A stretch of 42,090 bases of DNA from JBGSON01 sp041739085 (lineage in GTDB: Bacteria; Patescibacteriota; Gracilibacteria; CAIRYL01), in NCBI GenBank assembly GCA_041739085.1, contig JBGSON010000030.1, positions 1-42,090 on the forward strand, in the 5' to 3' direction. Numbering within the stretch: position 1 is the stretch's first letter; each line of letters opens with the position of its first letter. The notes beneath the pieces were generated by a model. That model searched no databases. It was given only the letters and a program-made list of their open reading frames with translations, and was not told the origin of the DNA. Of this stretch, positions 1 to 7,639 are shown piece by piece. Position numbers and translations under genes: made by a program.

Positions 1-211
1 TGCCGATTGAGGTGATGGCGATTTGAATCGTTGAAAGCATTTCCGGCGATTGGCGTATCAGAAAGAGTGCTTTCTGAGCTTTTCTGTTCCCTTGCTTGGC
101 TAGGTATTTGAGGCGACTTTTTCTTACACTCAATAATGCAATTTCAGATAAGGCAAAAAAACCGTTTAAAACGATAAGGCACATTATGATAACGATTTCG
201 ATTATTATCAT
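1..211 (-). CDS. CNNM/CorC (HlyC)-type membrane protein, N-terminal fragment
   Basis: The first 70 codons of a gene that runs off the left edge. Translated from the ATG at 209-211, the product opens with a hydrophobic helix containing LNGFFALSE, followed by SRLKYLAKQGNRKAQKAL and STIQIAIT. This is the characteristic start of the DUF21/CNNM domain: first membrane helix, the NxFFxxSE turn, then the basic amphipathic stretch with L-A-x-x-G-N. Family members continue with two or three more helices, a CBS pair and a CorC_HlyC domain, and have been linked to Mg2+ or Co2+ efflux; those parts lie outside the window. There is no Shine-Dalgarno sequence before the ATG. The family call is firm for so short a piece; transport function is inferred from the family. 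Confidence 0.8.
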   Translation of the reverse strand, partial: MIIIEIVIIMCLIVLNGFFALSEIALLSVRKSRLKYLAKQGNRKAQKALFLIRQSPEMLSTIQIAITSIG

Positions 212-237
212 GGTTTATATGTTAACGTATATTAATT

Positions 238-266
238 ATTATAAAAACGTTTTCTGGGCGACGGAA
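238..266 (-). promoter_or_regulatory. Possible promoter of the CNNM-type gene
   Basis: A perfect TATAAT lies at 243-238 on the minus strand, 17 bases downstream of a poor -35 (TTCCGT, 266-261). Transcription would begin near 231 and leave a leader of about 20 bases. Only the -10 box is convincing, and the region is AT-rich, so chance is possible. The remaining intergenic sequence up to ung (212-399) shows nothing else. Confidence 0.3.
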
Positions 267-399
267 ATATTAAAGAATAGAAGCGAACAGGGAGGTAAAA
301 TTAGAGGGCAAGGGTGGAAGTTCTGATAATTTCATCAGCTCTCTTCCAGAAAGTTCGGCGACGATTTGAAACCGCCGCCAGCTAAGATTGTTTCAAGCT

Positions 400-1083
400 C
401 TATTGCAGCCTCCAATCAATCTCCTCCTTCCCGATCCCTTTCAATATCTCATTCGTCTTCGAAAAATGCCGGCAGCCGAAAAATCCGCTGTCTGCCGAAA
501 ATGGAGACGGGTGAGCTGCCTTCAGAACAAAATGTTTTGATGTGTCGATGATGGCGCCTTTTTCCTGCGCGTATTTTCCCCAGAGGAGGAACACGATCCC
601 TTCGCGCTCTTCCGAAAGGTGCCGGATAACCGCATCCGTAAACTCTTCCCATCCAAGCCCCTGATGCGACGCCGCCTGCCCCGCTGAGACCGTGAGGATC
701 GCATTGAGGAGGAGCACTCCCTGCTTTGTCCACGGTTCGAGATTCCCGGTTTTTGGAATCGGGAGCCCGAGATCGGAATGAATCTCTTTGAATATGTTCA
801 CGAGTGACGGAGGCGGCTTGATCCCTTCCGGAACTGAGAAGCAAAGACCGTGCGCCTGTCCGGGGCCGTGGTAGGGATCCTGCCCGAGGATGACGACTTT
901 TACCTTGTCGAAAGGCGTATGGTCGAATGCGGCGAATATTTTTTGAGCAGGAGGATAGATCACCATCTTCTTGGTGATATCTTCGACAACCCGCGCTTTG
1001 AGATCGGAAAAATATGGTTTTTGGAATTCATCAAAAAGGATTTTTTTCCAGCTCTCTTCGATTTTCGGTTCAATGGCAGACAT
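400..1083 (-). CDS. ung: Uracil-DNA glycosylase, family 1
   Basis: A complete 227-residue family-1 uracil-DNA glycosylase, the usual length. It removes uracil from DNA to start base excision repair. The water-activating loop GQDPYH is at residues 67-72 with catalytic Asp69; LLLNAILTV (about 124-132) forms the uracil pocket; the catalytic His is in HPSPFS (191-196), followed by GFFGCRHFSKTNE. Two known DNA-contact positions differ from E. coli and human enzymes: the intercalating Leu of HPSPLS is Phe195, and the Arg four residues later is Ser199. The ATG at 1081-1083 is the only sensible start, since the conserved fold begins soon after. There is no Shine-Dalgarno sequence, and it appears to be a single-gene transcript. 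Confidence 0.96.
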   Translation of the reverse strand: MSAIEPKIEESWKKILFDEFQKPYFSDLKARVVEDITKKMVIYPPAQKIFAAFDHTPFDKVKVVILGQDPYHGPGQAHGLCFSVPEGIKPPPSLVNIFKEIHSDLGLPIPKTGNLEPWTKQGVLLLNAILTVSAGQAASHQGLGWEEFTDAVIRHLSEEREGIVFLLWGKYAQEKGAIIDTSKHFVLKAAHPSPFSADSGFFGCRHFSKTNEILKGIGKEEIDWRLQ

Positions 1084-1147
1084 ATCTGCAAAATGGAAAC
1101 GGCTGATGCAATACTAGTGAATAAGTCGTGAAGACAAAAGGTCTCAT

Positions 1148-1273
1148 TGTCATACCGAACTTGGTTCGGGATCTCCAGATGGCAAAGAAACATCGCAGAT
1201 AATAATTGGCATCGCTTCCTATGGCCCCCTCAAAGTATGAACAGGGAGACCCCGGATCAAGTCCGGGGTGACA
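1148..1273. repeat. REP-like palindromic doublet (126 bp, 30-bp inverted ends)
   Basis: Bases 1148-1177 and the reverse complement of 1244-1273 match at most of 30 positions; both begin TGTCA and share ACTTG and CTCC blocks. Each end is itself a palindrome: CCGAA-cttgg-TTCGG on the left, and ACCCCGGA-tcaag-TCCGGGGT (8-bp stem, 1249-1269) on the right. The layout is that of a paired REP/BIME unit or a very small MITE. Similar TGTCAnnCCGnACTTG palindromes occur in many bacterial genomes. It fills the space between ung and the next gene and creates a spurious N-terminal extension of that gene's open frame. Confidence 0.6.
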
Positions 1274-1321
1274 AATCCGCTTTTTTCTTTTGTGCTTTTT
1301 CTTTTTGCTTTCCCGGTTTCC

Positions 1322-1349
1322 TTTACATTTTTTTAAAAGAGGTTATAGA
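1322..1349 (+). promoter_or_regulatory. Possible promoter of the voltage-sensor/PH gene
   Basis: TTTACA (1322-1327) and TATAGA (1344-1349) are 16 bases apart, which would place the transcript start around 1356 and give a leader of about 16 bases before the ATG at 1372. A second -10-like TATTAT lies at 1358-1363. A moderate match only. Confidence 0.35.
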
Positions 1350-1371
1350 ATCAAGTATATTATTTCAGTTC

Positions 1372-2475
1372 ATGGCTGAGCCTCTCCCGCCCGTTCTCCC
1401 GCCTTCTGCTCCTCATCATAAACATGCATTCCGCCACGATATCTGGGAGACGATCGAGTATGGGAAAGGATTCTGGGGGAAATTGATCAATTCGCTTATT
1501 TTTCTGTTTATCCTCCTCTCGCTCATTATTCTTCCGCTTGAGCTTATTCCTGATCTCCATAAGTATCATCTCATCGCGGAGATATTTGAGATCATCGTCA
1601 CCTCATTTTTTACCATCGAGTATCTTCTTCTCGTCTATGCCGCCCCGAGCCGGCTGGGATACATCTTTTCCTGGTGGGGGATCATCGATCTCCTCTCCAT
1701 AGCCCCCTATTTTGTGTACCGGGCGAATACCCAGATTTTCCGTTTTGCAAGGATCGGGAGAGTCGTTCGTATCCTCAAGATCGCCCACATGAAAGCGACC
1801 GGTGAAACAGAGATCGCCATCAAAGAGAAATCAACAAAGGTCCTGAGGCTTGTAGAAGGGGAGGAAATCCAAAAAGTCGTCCTCCAGCATCCTGTCTTTT
1901 TTCTCATCGGACTCATCCTTCCTCTCGCTCTTACGATCGGCGGACTCATCATCATCCTCATCGGGAATTTTCATCAGGTCGCCCTGACCGGAGGCGTTGT
2001 CTTATTCCTTCTCGCTCTTCTTTTCCTCTACAAGGGGTGGCTTGATTACCATTATGACGTCATGTATCTCACGAACCTCCGCATCATTTTTCAGAATAAG
2101 CACATTTTCGGTAGCAGTTTCCATCATATTGAATATCCGTTCATCACGAACATCCGCCCGACTCATACCGGGATCTGGTCATTCCTCCTCGGATATGGGT
2201 CAATCGCGATCGACACGGCTTCCGATCTCGCCGAAATCGTTCACAAGAATGCGCGCGACCATGAAAAAGTGGCCCAGGAGATCCATGAATACTGCCAGGA
2301 GTATAAGGTCGCACAAAGCCAGGTCGCATCGACTCTTGCCGGTATGCAAAAAGCTGTGGATGGGGCATTTCCCCAGCCAGCGATCCCCCGACCGCCTTCA
2401 GGTTTTCCCCCTCCTCAATCTTCTCCGCCTCAAAACACCCCGCCGCCTCAGTATCCGGATCCGGGAGTTCAATAG
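1372..2475 (+). CDS. Voltage-sensor-like domain fused to a bacterial PH domain, no pore
   Basis: A 367-residue membrane protein. Residues 39-138 look like a voltage-sensor domain: S1 (39-58), S2 with FFTIEY and acidic Glu83, S3 with IIDLLSIAP and Asp106, and S4 with positive residues every third position (Arg124, Arg127, Arg130, Arg133, Lys136). No pore helix or GYG/TVG filter follows. Instead there are two helices (about 175-199 and 202-222), then a segment with LTNLRIIF and LLGYGSIAI that matches bacterial PH (bPH/DUF304) domains, and a Pro-rich tail (333-367). The frame stays open upstream to 1147, but that part is REP repeat; the ATG at 1372 starts the protein-like sequence. Voltage sensing is inferred from the S4 pattern. 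It could instead be a PH membrane protein whose first four helices merely resemble a sensor. Confidence 0.8.
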   Translation: MAEPLPPVLPPSAPHHKHAFRHDIWETIEYGKGFWGKLINSLIFLFILLSLIILPLELIPDLHKYHLIAEIFEIIVTSFFTIEYLLLVYAAPSRLGYIFSWWGIIDLLSIAPYFVYRANTQIFRFARIGRVVRILKIAHMKATGETEIAIKEKSTKVLRLVEGEEIQKVVLQHPVFFLIGLILPLALTIGGLIIILIGNFHQVALTGGVVLFLLALLFLYKGWLDYHYDVMYLTNLRIIFQNKHIFGSSFHHIEYPFITNIRPTHTGIWSFLLGYGSIAIDTASDLAEIVHKNARDHEKVAQEIHEYCQEYKVAQSQVASTLAGMQKAVDGAFPQPAIPRPPSGFPPPQSSPPQNTPPPQYPDPGVQ

Positions 2476-2487
2476 AATCTTTTTTTT

Positions 2488-2934
2488 CTACCAGCTTTTT
2501 CCGCCGCTTTCTCCGTACAGGTCTCTTTCGATCTCTTCGATGATCGAGACTCCTTCGATATAGTCAAAGTGATGGAGCCTGATGAAATGTCTCATCTCAT
2601 CGCTCTCGCATTCCGGTTCGATCCAGATGCGGAAGAATCCTGTGTCCCGCATTTCACGGAGGATGGCCTCTCCGGCACTTTCATCTTCATCATAATGTAC
2701 TGCGAGGATGACGACATCCGGATATGGCCGGAGCTGGGCGAGGTTCGGGAAGCAGGGGTCGTCCTGGACAGATTTTTCCCGGGGGTTTATCGGATATACT
2801 TCGTATCCAGCGCCCTTCATCTTGTAATATACCTGAAATCCGTGTTTGTACTTGTCATTGGAAGCTCCGACAATGGCATACTTGTACTCCTTCTTCATGA
2901 GATTTCTCGGGTCGCGGTAGATCTGAGGAGCCAT
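2488..2934 (-). CDS. CoA-binding domain protein (YccU-like)
   Basis: A 148-residue single-domain protein of the CoA-binding Rossmann family. The nucleotide loop KYAIVGASND begins at residue 18, followed by GYEVYPINP, which is typical of the family, and PDVVILAV. Family members bind CoA; their cellular role is mostly unknown. The start used is the ATG at 2932-2934, six bases after the pyrG stop; a second in-frame ATG at 2896-2898 (MKKEYKYA) sits closer to the conserved fold and is equally possible. It is probably co-transcribed with pyrG. Downstream it converges on the voltage-sensor/PH gene with only 12 bases between. Confidence 0.85.
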   Translation of the reverse strand: MAPQIYRDPRNLMKKEYKYAIVGASNDKYKHGFQVYYKMKGAGYEVYPINPREKSVQDDPCFPNLAQLRPYPDVVILAVHYDEDESAGEAILREMRDTGFFRIWIEPECESDEMRHFIRLHHFDYIEGVSIIEEIERDLYGESGGKSW

Positions 2935-2940
2935 GAGGTG

Positions 2941-4554
2941 TTATTGAGAAAGTATTGCTTTGATGAAGGCGAGGAAAAGCGGGTGCGGCCTGTTCGGACG
3001 CGATTTGAATTCCGGATGAAATTGACTCCCGACCATGAATGGATGGTCTTTCACTTCCACGATCTCCACGAGTTTCCCGTCCGGAGAGAGTCCGGAAACG
3101 ATGAATCCGTGTTTTTCCAGGATCTCCCGATACGCGTTGTTAAACTCGTATCGATGGCGGTGTCTCTCGTTTATTTCACTCTTTCGATATGCGTCGTAGG
3201 TCTTTGTCCCCTTCTGGATGACGCACGGCCATGACCCGAGCCGGAGCGTCCCCCCTTTCTCTCTCATCTCGCTCTGTCCGGGGAGGAAATGGATGATCTG
3301 GTGTTCCGCCTTCGGGTCAAATTCTTCCGAAGTGGCGTCTTTCAGTTTGCAGACATTGCGGGCAAACTCTATTCCCATGATCTGAGCGCCGAGACAGAGT
3401 CCGAGATAGGGGATCTTTTTCTCACGGGCATAGCGGGCGACTTCGACCTTTCCCTCGGTGCCGCGCTTCCCGAATCCCCCGGGAACGCAGATGCCATCGC
3501 ATTCCTTGAGTTTTTTCCACTCCGCCTTGTCTTTCGCTTCGATTTTTTCCGTATCGATCCAGACCGTCTTCGCCTTTCTTCTGCAGGAAAATGCCGCGGC
3601 TTTCATGGATTCGAGGACCGAGATGTACGCATCATCGAGATGCGTGTACTTCCCGCAGAGGCCGATCTTAACTTCATCATTCGTATTCTTGATCTGATCG
3701 ATCATCTTCTTCCAGGAGACGAGTTTCGGCGAGACTTCTCTCAATTTTAGTTTTCTTTCGAGGATCTTCGCGATCCCATGTTTCTGGAGTATTAAAGGGA
3801 CCTCATAGATAGTGGAGACGGTCGGAGCCGGGAAGACTGCGTCCTGTTCGACATTGCAGAACCGGGATATTTTTTCGAGCAGACTTGACGGGATGTCCTT
3901 ATCGGCCCTGCACAAAATAATGTCAGGCTGGATCCCCGCTCTCCGGATATCCCGGACGGAAAGCTGAGTCGGTTTTGTCTTCAGTTCTCCTGATGCCGCA
4001 AGATACGGAAGGAGGGTGAGGTGGACGGAAAGGACGTTCTCATGGCCCTTTTCCTGGATCATCTGCCGGAGTGCTTCGAGAAATGGCTCACCTTCGATGT
4101 CTCCAACAGTTCCCCCGATTTCGACGATGAGGATCTCCACACCCGATTTTTCCGCAGCGAGTTCGACTCTTTTCTTAATTGCATTCGTGATGTGGGGAAC
4201 GACCTGGATGGTCCCCCCGAGAAAAACACCTTTTCTTTCCTGCTCTAATACTTCGGAATAAATGCTCCCCGTGGTGACTGTGGAATACCTCGAAAGATTT
4301 TCATCGATGAACCGTTCATAGTGCCCGAGGTCGAGATCTGTTTCCGCTCCGTCGTCCGTGACGAACACTTCTCCGTGCTGAAAGGGGGACATCGTTCCCG
4401 GATCCACATTCAAATACGGGTCGAGCTTCTGGATCGAGACTTTGAACCCGGCATTCTTCAGGATCATGGCGATAGAGGCGGAAGCGATCCCTTTTCCAAG
4501 GGAAGAACAGACTCCGCCGGTAATGAAGACGAACTTCGGTGAGTGGGTTGGCAT
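2941..4554 (-). CDS. pyrG: CTP synthase
   Basis: A 537-residue full-length CTP synthase, which aminates UTP to CTP using glutamine and ATP. The N-terminal synthetase domain starts with FVFITGGVCSSLGKGI and includes QKLDPYLNVDPGTMSP and EIGGTVGDIEG. The C-terminal glutamine amidotransferase domain has nucleophile Cys387 in LGLCLGAQ and the His513/Glu515 pair in QFHPEFKSRP. One oddity: the usual KPTQHSV motif reads KPTQLSV (Leu198). The ATG at 4552-4554 gives the canonical N-terminus. A good promoter lies just upstream, and the CoA-binding gene follows after six bases. No other pyrimidine genes are nearby. Confidence 0.98.
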   Translation of the reverse strand: MPTHSPKFVFITGGVCSSLGKGIASASIAMILKNAGFKVSIQKLDPYLNVDPGTMSPFQHGEVFVTDDGAETDLDLGHYERFIDENLSRYSTVTTGSIYSEVLEQERKGVFLGGTIQVVPHITNAIKKRVELAAEKSGVEILIVEIGGTVGDIEGEPFLEALRQMIQEKGHENVLSVHLTLLPYLAASGELKTKPTQLSVRDIRRAGIQPDIILCRADKDIPSSLLEKISRFCNVEQDAVFPAPTVSTIYEVPLILQKHGIAKILERKLKLREVSPKLVSWKKMIDQIKNTNDEVKIGLCGKYTHLDDAYISVLESMKAAAFSCRRKAKTVWIDTEKIEAKDKAEWKKLKECDGICVPGGFGKRGTEGKVEVARYAREKKIPYLGLCLGAQIMGIEFARNVCKLKDATSEEFDPKAEHQIIHFLPGQSEMREKGGTLRLGSWPCVIQKGTKTYDAYRKSEINERHRHRYEFNNAYREILEKHGFIVSGLSPDGKLVEIVEVKDHPFMVGSQFHPEFKSRPNRPHPLFLAFIKAILSQ

Positions 4555-4580
4555 GGGGTATGGGCGCCTTCAACGGGGAA

Positions 4581-4610
4581 AGTATACTCGAATCCGATTT
4601 TCCCCGGCAA
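4581..4610 (-). promoter_or_regulatory. Promoter of pyrG
   Basis: On the minus strand TTGCCG (4610-4605) and TATACT (4586-4581) are 18 bases apart. The transcript would start near 4574 and have a leader of about 20 bases before the pyrG ATG. It lies in the roughly 100-base gap between pyrG and the end of the DUF11 surface protein gene. Confidence 0.5.
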
Positions 4611-4655
4611 GGATATTCTCATTTTTAAATGTTTTTCGCCCTTTCCCGCCTCTTC

Positions 4656-7346
4656 CTATTTGACCCGATTGGATATCGAAGTGACGCTGCTTCCGAGGTC
4701 ATGTATCCACTTCATGAGATATCCGTCTGTTCCGCTGCCGGATCCTTCGTCCCTCCATGAGATCCCGTCTGCGATGGTCCCGGATTCTTCGCCATTGATA
4801 AAGATCGTTGTCGTGATGGAACTCTCTTCTTCGACATCGGAGATCTCCCCGAGGAGAGTATACGCCTCATATTCTCCATCGATCATTTCATAATAATCAC
4901 TGCTTCTCAGAGAAAAACGGATGAGGTTTCGGGTGTCTATCGGAGAGCGGGCTTCTGTCGCTGCCGATGCATTTTCTCCTACGGTAAGGGTGTAGGTGTT
5001 CCCTCTCGGAATATTCGGTTCATCAACGAAAGCAATGGTCTCCATGTCCTCGTTCTTCAGAGAGAGATTTTCCACCTGGACGCTCCCGAAGGTCGAAACG
5101 TTCACAACGACCGTCCGAAGAAAGGCATCATTTTCCGGTCTTTCTTTTTTCAGGACGAACTGAAGGAGTGTTTTGTTCTTTCCGGAAGAGAGAGAAAGTG
5201 TTGAGGGTTTTTTCTCTGCCTTCAGGCTATTTGACATGAGCATGATGGAGACGCCGGGGTCGGATTTTTCATTCTCTTCATCGGTCATCCGGATATTCTC
5301 TTCCGGCAGATGCCATCCGGTCTTCATTCCCTTCGCAGAACATTCAGCCTCTCCGCAGGAGAAAAGGAATTGCGCCGTCATCCCGGACCGCACCTCTCCG
5401 AGTGGCGTAATGCTTTTGGTGTCGAGAGAGAGTATGAGTTCCTTTTCTTCATTTTCCCTGACCAGAAGATCCATTGTGTCGAAAAGAAAAGTATTCTCAT
5501 CGGTCCTTGTTCCGACCGCTGGTTTTCCGTCAGCAGACAAGAGGGGCGTTCCGTCATTCATGAGGATTCTGAGCGAGTCGATCATGGCATCGTCTCCTGG
5601 CACATCTCCGCCGGGGAGCGTGGATGTATTCATCCGGGCAATATCAACAGCAAGCCGGTCTACGAAAATATCATCGCCGACGGCGTTGAATTGAAATGTC
5701 CCCATATTGATGTTCTTCGATCCGTCAAGGACGATGCGATGGGAAGGACTCGCGCCATCGCTCTCCTTCGCCCTGATAATGAGTTCCGGAGGGGTAAAAT
5801 CCTGATCGATCATGAGACTGAGTACGGCAGAATTATTTCCGGATATGATCTCCCGCGTATCTGATGTTATTTCTCCCGTTGTCTCCGTGATCCCGCTCCC
5901 AATTGCTTTTACACGATATTTTATGATCCCTTTCGCTCCCGGGGAGAGTGATGAAGGAAGTGTGCAGATGATTTTTCCTGTACCAGCTTCACATCCTTCC
6001 GGAAGAGTGAATTGATCGACGGACAAATATTTCTCGTCATAGCTTTCGGTAAGAATCGGCTTCTCTGCCCGAGCACTCCCATCATTTCCGAAGGAAAGAG
6101 TGATGAAAAACATTTCACCCTTTTCATGTGCTACTTTCTCCACGGATTTTGTGAGATACATTTCTGCATACTCCTGAGGAGTGGCTGTGCTGTCTTCGGT
6201 GATATCGGCGTCTTCTGGGAGAAGAGTGGAGGCATCGGGCTGGGAGGTGGGAGATGGCTGACTTTCTGTTTTTTCGAGGATGAAGAGCGATCCGGAGGTG
6301 GCATTACCGGTTCCATTCGGATCAGGAACACGGGAACTGACATCGCAGGAATTTCTCGCCATGCCCTGCGCTGTTGCTTTTCCTTTGATCTCGATGGAAT
6401 GGATCCCGCCGGCGGAAATCTTCCCGACGAGACACCGGAGCACCTCCTTGTTCTTCGAGCATCCTGCGGGAAGCGTCTCCAGAGAGAGAAGCGGAGAAAC
6501 AAGAGTATTGAGAACGACTTCCGTAGCATCATCCGGACCATTGTTGTACACCATAAAGGTGAATGCAAACTCTTCACCTTCGGTAACCACTGCGGGGTTT
6601 ATCGTGAGATAGAGCTGGAGATCCGCTGCCGCGACTGGAACAATCGAAAGGAGGGTGGTCGACGAGTTATTGCCCGGAATCGGATCGTTTTTCCCGCCTG
6701 ATACAGTGGCAATGGAAACGCTTTCTCCAACAGCCCTCGCTTTCGACACATAGTCGAAAGACACTTTCCCTCCGGCGGGGATCGTCCCCATCTCGCAGGA
6801 GATCATTTTGTGATCGAATGTGCAGTTTGAAGGAGCACTCTCGATTTCGAGAAGCTCCGAATTGAAACGGTCTTCATAGATCACATTGGTCGCCGCATAA
6901 GGGCCGTTGTTTTGGATTTCAGCCGTAAATGGGATGAGAGCCCCCACCTCAGCGGAAGCAGCATCAGTCGAAAGGACCACACTGATGTCCGCGGTCCAGT
7001 TGCTCACGAGACATGCCCCTCCGCTTGCCCCTTCATCACATTCGATATATCTCTCTCGGGGGATATTATAATCATCGCAGTAGCATTCCCTGATCCCTCC
7101 TTTGTACTCTGTGTCTTTGCAGGTTTTTTCCTCAAGGGAGCGGTCTTTCCTGAACTCAGCCGTTACTTCGCCATATACTTCCGGGACGATTCCTCTGTCT
7201 GCATCATAGCATCCCATGAACGCCCAGTCCCTCGAAAGCTCCGCTCTTACCTTCGTCTCCGGCAGAAGCATGAGCGTAAGCGCATACATGAGCAGGGCGA
7301 TGAAGAGGATTCCATACACAAAAGCTTGAGATTCTGCGCGTTTCAT
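4656..7346 (-). CDS. Large surface-anchored protein with DUF11 repeats
   Basis: An exported protein of about 896 residues. From the ATG at 7344-7346 it opens with a short basic stretch (MKRAE) and one hydrophobic helix (about residues 9-28), a signal anchor. A Cys-rich segment follows (Cys 46, 76, 88, 90, 103, 112). Three DUF11-type beta-sandwich repeats start near residues 119, 229 and 375, each with the typical NNGP or NDGS turn and an N-terminal strand such as ADISVVLS. The last 400 residues are not recognised. There is no C-terminal sorting signal. The frame remains open to 7487, giving up to 47 more residues, but a promoter-like element at 7390-7419 favours 7346; ATGs at 7400 and 7430 are alternatives. 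The likely role is a cell-surface fibre or adhesin; no function can be assigned. Confidence 0.8.
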   Translation of the reverse strand: MKRAESQAFVYGILFIALLMYALTLMLLPETKVRAELSRDWAFMGCYDADRGIVPEVYGEVTAEFRKDRSLEEKTCKDTEYKGGIRECYCDDYNIPRERYIECDEGASGGACLVSNWTADISVVLSTDAASAEVGALIPFTAEIQNNGPYAATNVIYEDRFNSELLEIESAPSNCTFDHKMISCEMGTIPAGGKVSFDYVSKARAVGESVSIATVSGGKNDPIPGNNSSTTLLSIVPVAAADLQLYLTINPAVVTEGEEFAFTFMVYNNGPDDATEVVLNTLVSPLLSLETLPAGCSKNKEVLRCLVGKISAGGIHSIEIKGKATAQGMARNSCDVSSRVPDPNGTGNATSGSLFILEKTESQPSPTSQPDASTLLPEDADITEDSTATPQEYAEMYLTKSVEKVAHEKGEMFFITLSFGNDGSARAEKPILTESYDEKYLSVDQFTLPEGCEAGTGKIICTLPSSLSPGAKGIIKYRVKAIGSGITETTGEITSDTREIISGNNSAVLSLMIDQDFTPPELIIRAKESDGASPSHRIVLDGSKNINMGTFQFNAVGDDIFVDRLAVDIARMNTSTLPGGDVPGDDAMIDSLRILMNDGTPLLSADGKPAVGTRTDENTFLFDTMDLLVRENEEKELILSLDTKSITPLGEVRSGMTAQFLFSCGEAECSAKGMKTGWHLPEENIRMTDEENEKSDPGVSIMLMSNSLKAEKKPSTLSLSSGKNKTLLQFVLKKERPENDAFLRTVVVNVSTFGSVQVENLSLKNEDMETIAFVDEPNIPRGNTYTLTVGENASAATEARSPIDTRNLIRFSLRSSDYYEMIDGEYEAYTLLGEISDVEEESSITTTIFINGEESGTIADGISWRDEGSGSGTDGYLMKWIHDLGSSVTSISNRVK

Positions 7347-7389
7347 AGGCGGCGGGGAAAAAGAGTACAATTTGGGTTCTTGTGCAATT

Positions 7390-7419
7390 ATTGTATTCAT
7401 ATATTTTTTGATACTGCAA
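7390..7419 (-). promoter_or_regulatory. Possible promoter of the DUF11 surface protein gene
   Basis: TTGCAG (7419-7414) and TACAAT (7395-7390) are 18 bases apart on the minus strand. Transcription would start around 7383 and leave about 36 bases of leader before the ATG at 7346, supporting that start. Confidence 0.4.
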
Positions 7420-7527
7420 GCATTTTTCATGAATTTTGTTCGATTTTTCTTTTTTCTATGAAATCGGGGGAGTCCGCTTTCTTCCATTGAGCGGTCGGAA
7501 GAGAAGTTATATTCTCATCCATTTCTC

Positions 7528-7555
7528 TTGACATAACTTGCTACATATGTATAAT
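7528..7555 (+). promoter_or_regulatory. Consensus sigma-70 promoter with no gene behind it
   Basis: TTGACA (7528-7533) and TATAAT (7550-7555) are both perfect consensus with a 16-base spacer, and TG stands directly before the -10. It is the best promoter match seen in the window. It points right, toward the 3' end of a gene on the opposite strand, and no plus-strand reading frame follows. The expected start is near 7562. Confidence 0.65.
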
Positions 7556-7561
7556 AACACC

Positions 7562-7634
7562 CTTGCTTTTCGCGGGGAAAAGCAGGGATAAACTACTGCA
7601 GTTCAGGCGCCTTCCAGCATATGGAGGGCGCCTG
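7562..7634 (+). ncRNA. Candidate small or antisense RNA with two hairpins
   Basis: Downstream of the consensus promoter the sequence can fold into two stems. The first pairs CCCTTGCTTTTC with GAAAAGCAGGG, one base bulged. The second, 7604-7634, pairs CAGGCGCC with GGCGCCTG and continues inward for five more pairs around a GCATA loop. No T-run follows, so the 3' end is unknown; read-through would be antisense to the membrane protein gene at 7640-8248. No known RNA family is recognised. The second stem could equally be a structure in the 3' end of that minus-strand transcript. Confidence 0.3.
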
Positions 7635-7639
7635 TTCGC

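Noticed and set aside
96..326. A 76-codon plus-strand open frame at the left edge
   Set aside because: It starts with TTG and lies opposite the clearly conserved CNNM/CorC N-terminus on the minus strand (211 to 1), so it is a shadow.
1147..1371. The 75-codon upstream extension of the voltage-sensor/PH gene
   Set aside because: It is a translation of the REP doublet and low-complexity sequence; the promoter-like element lies within it.
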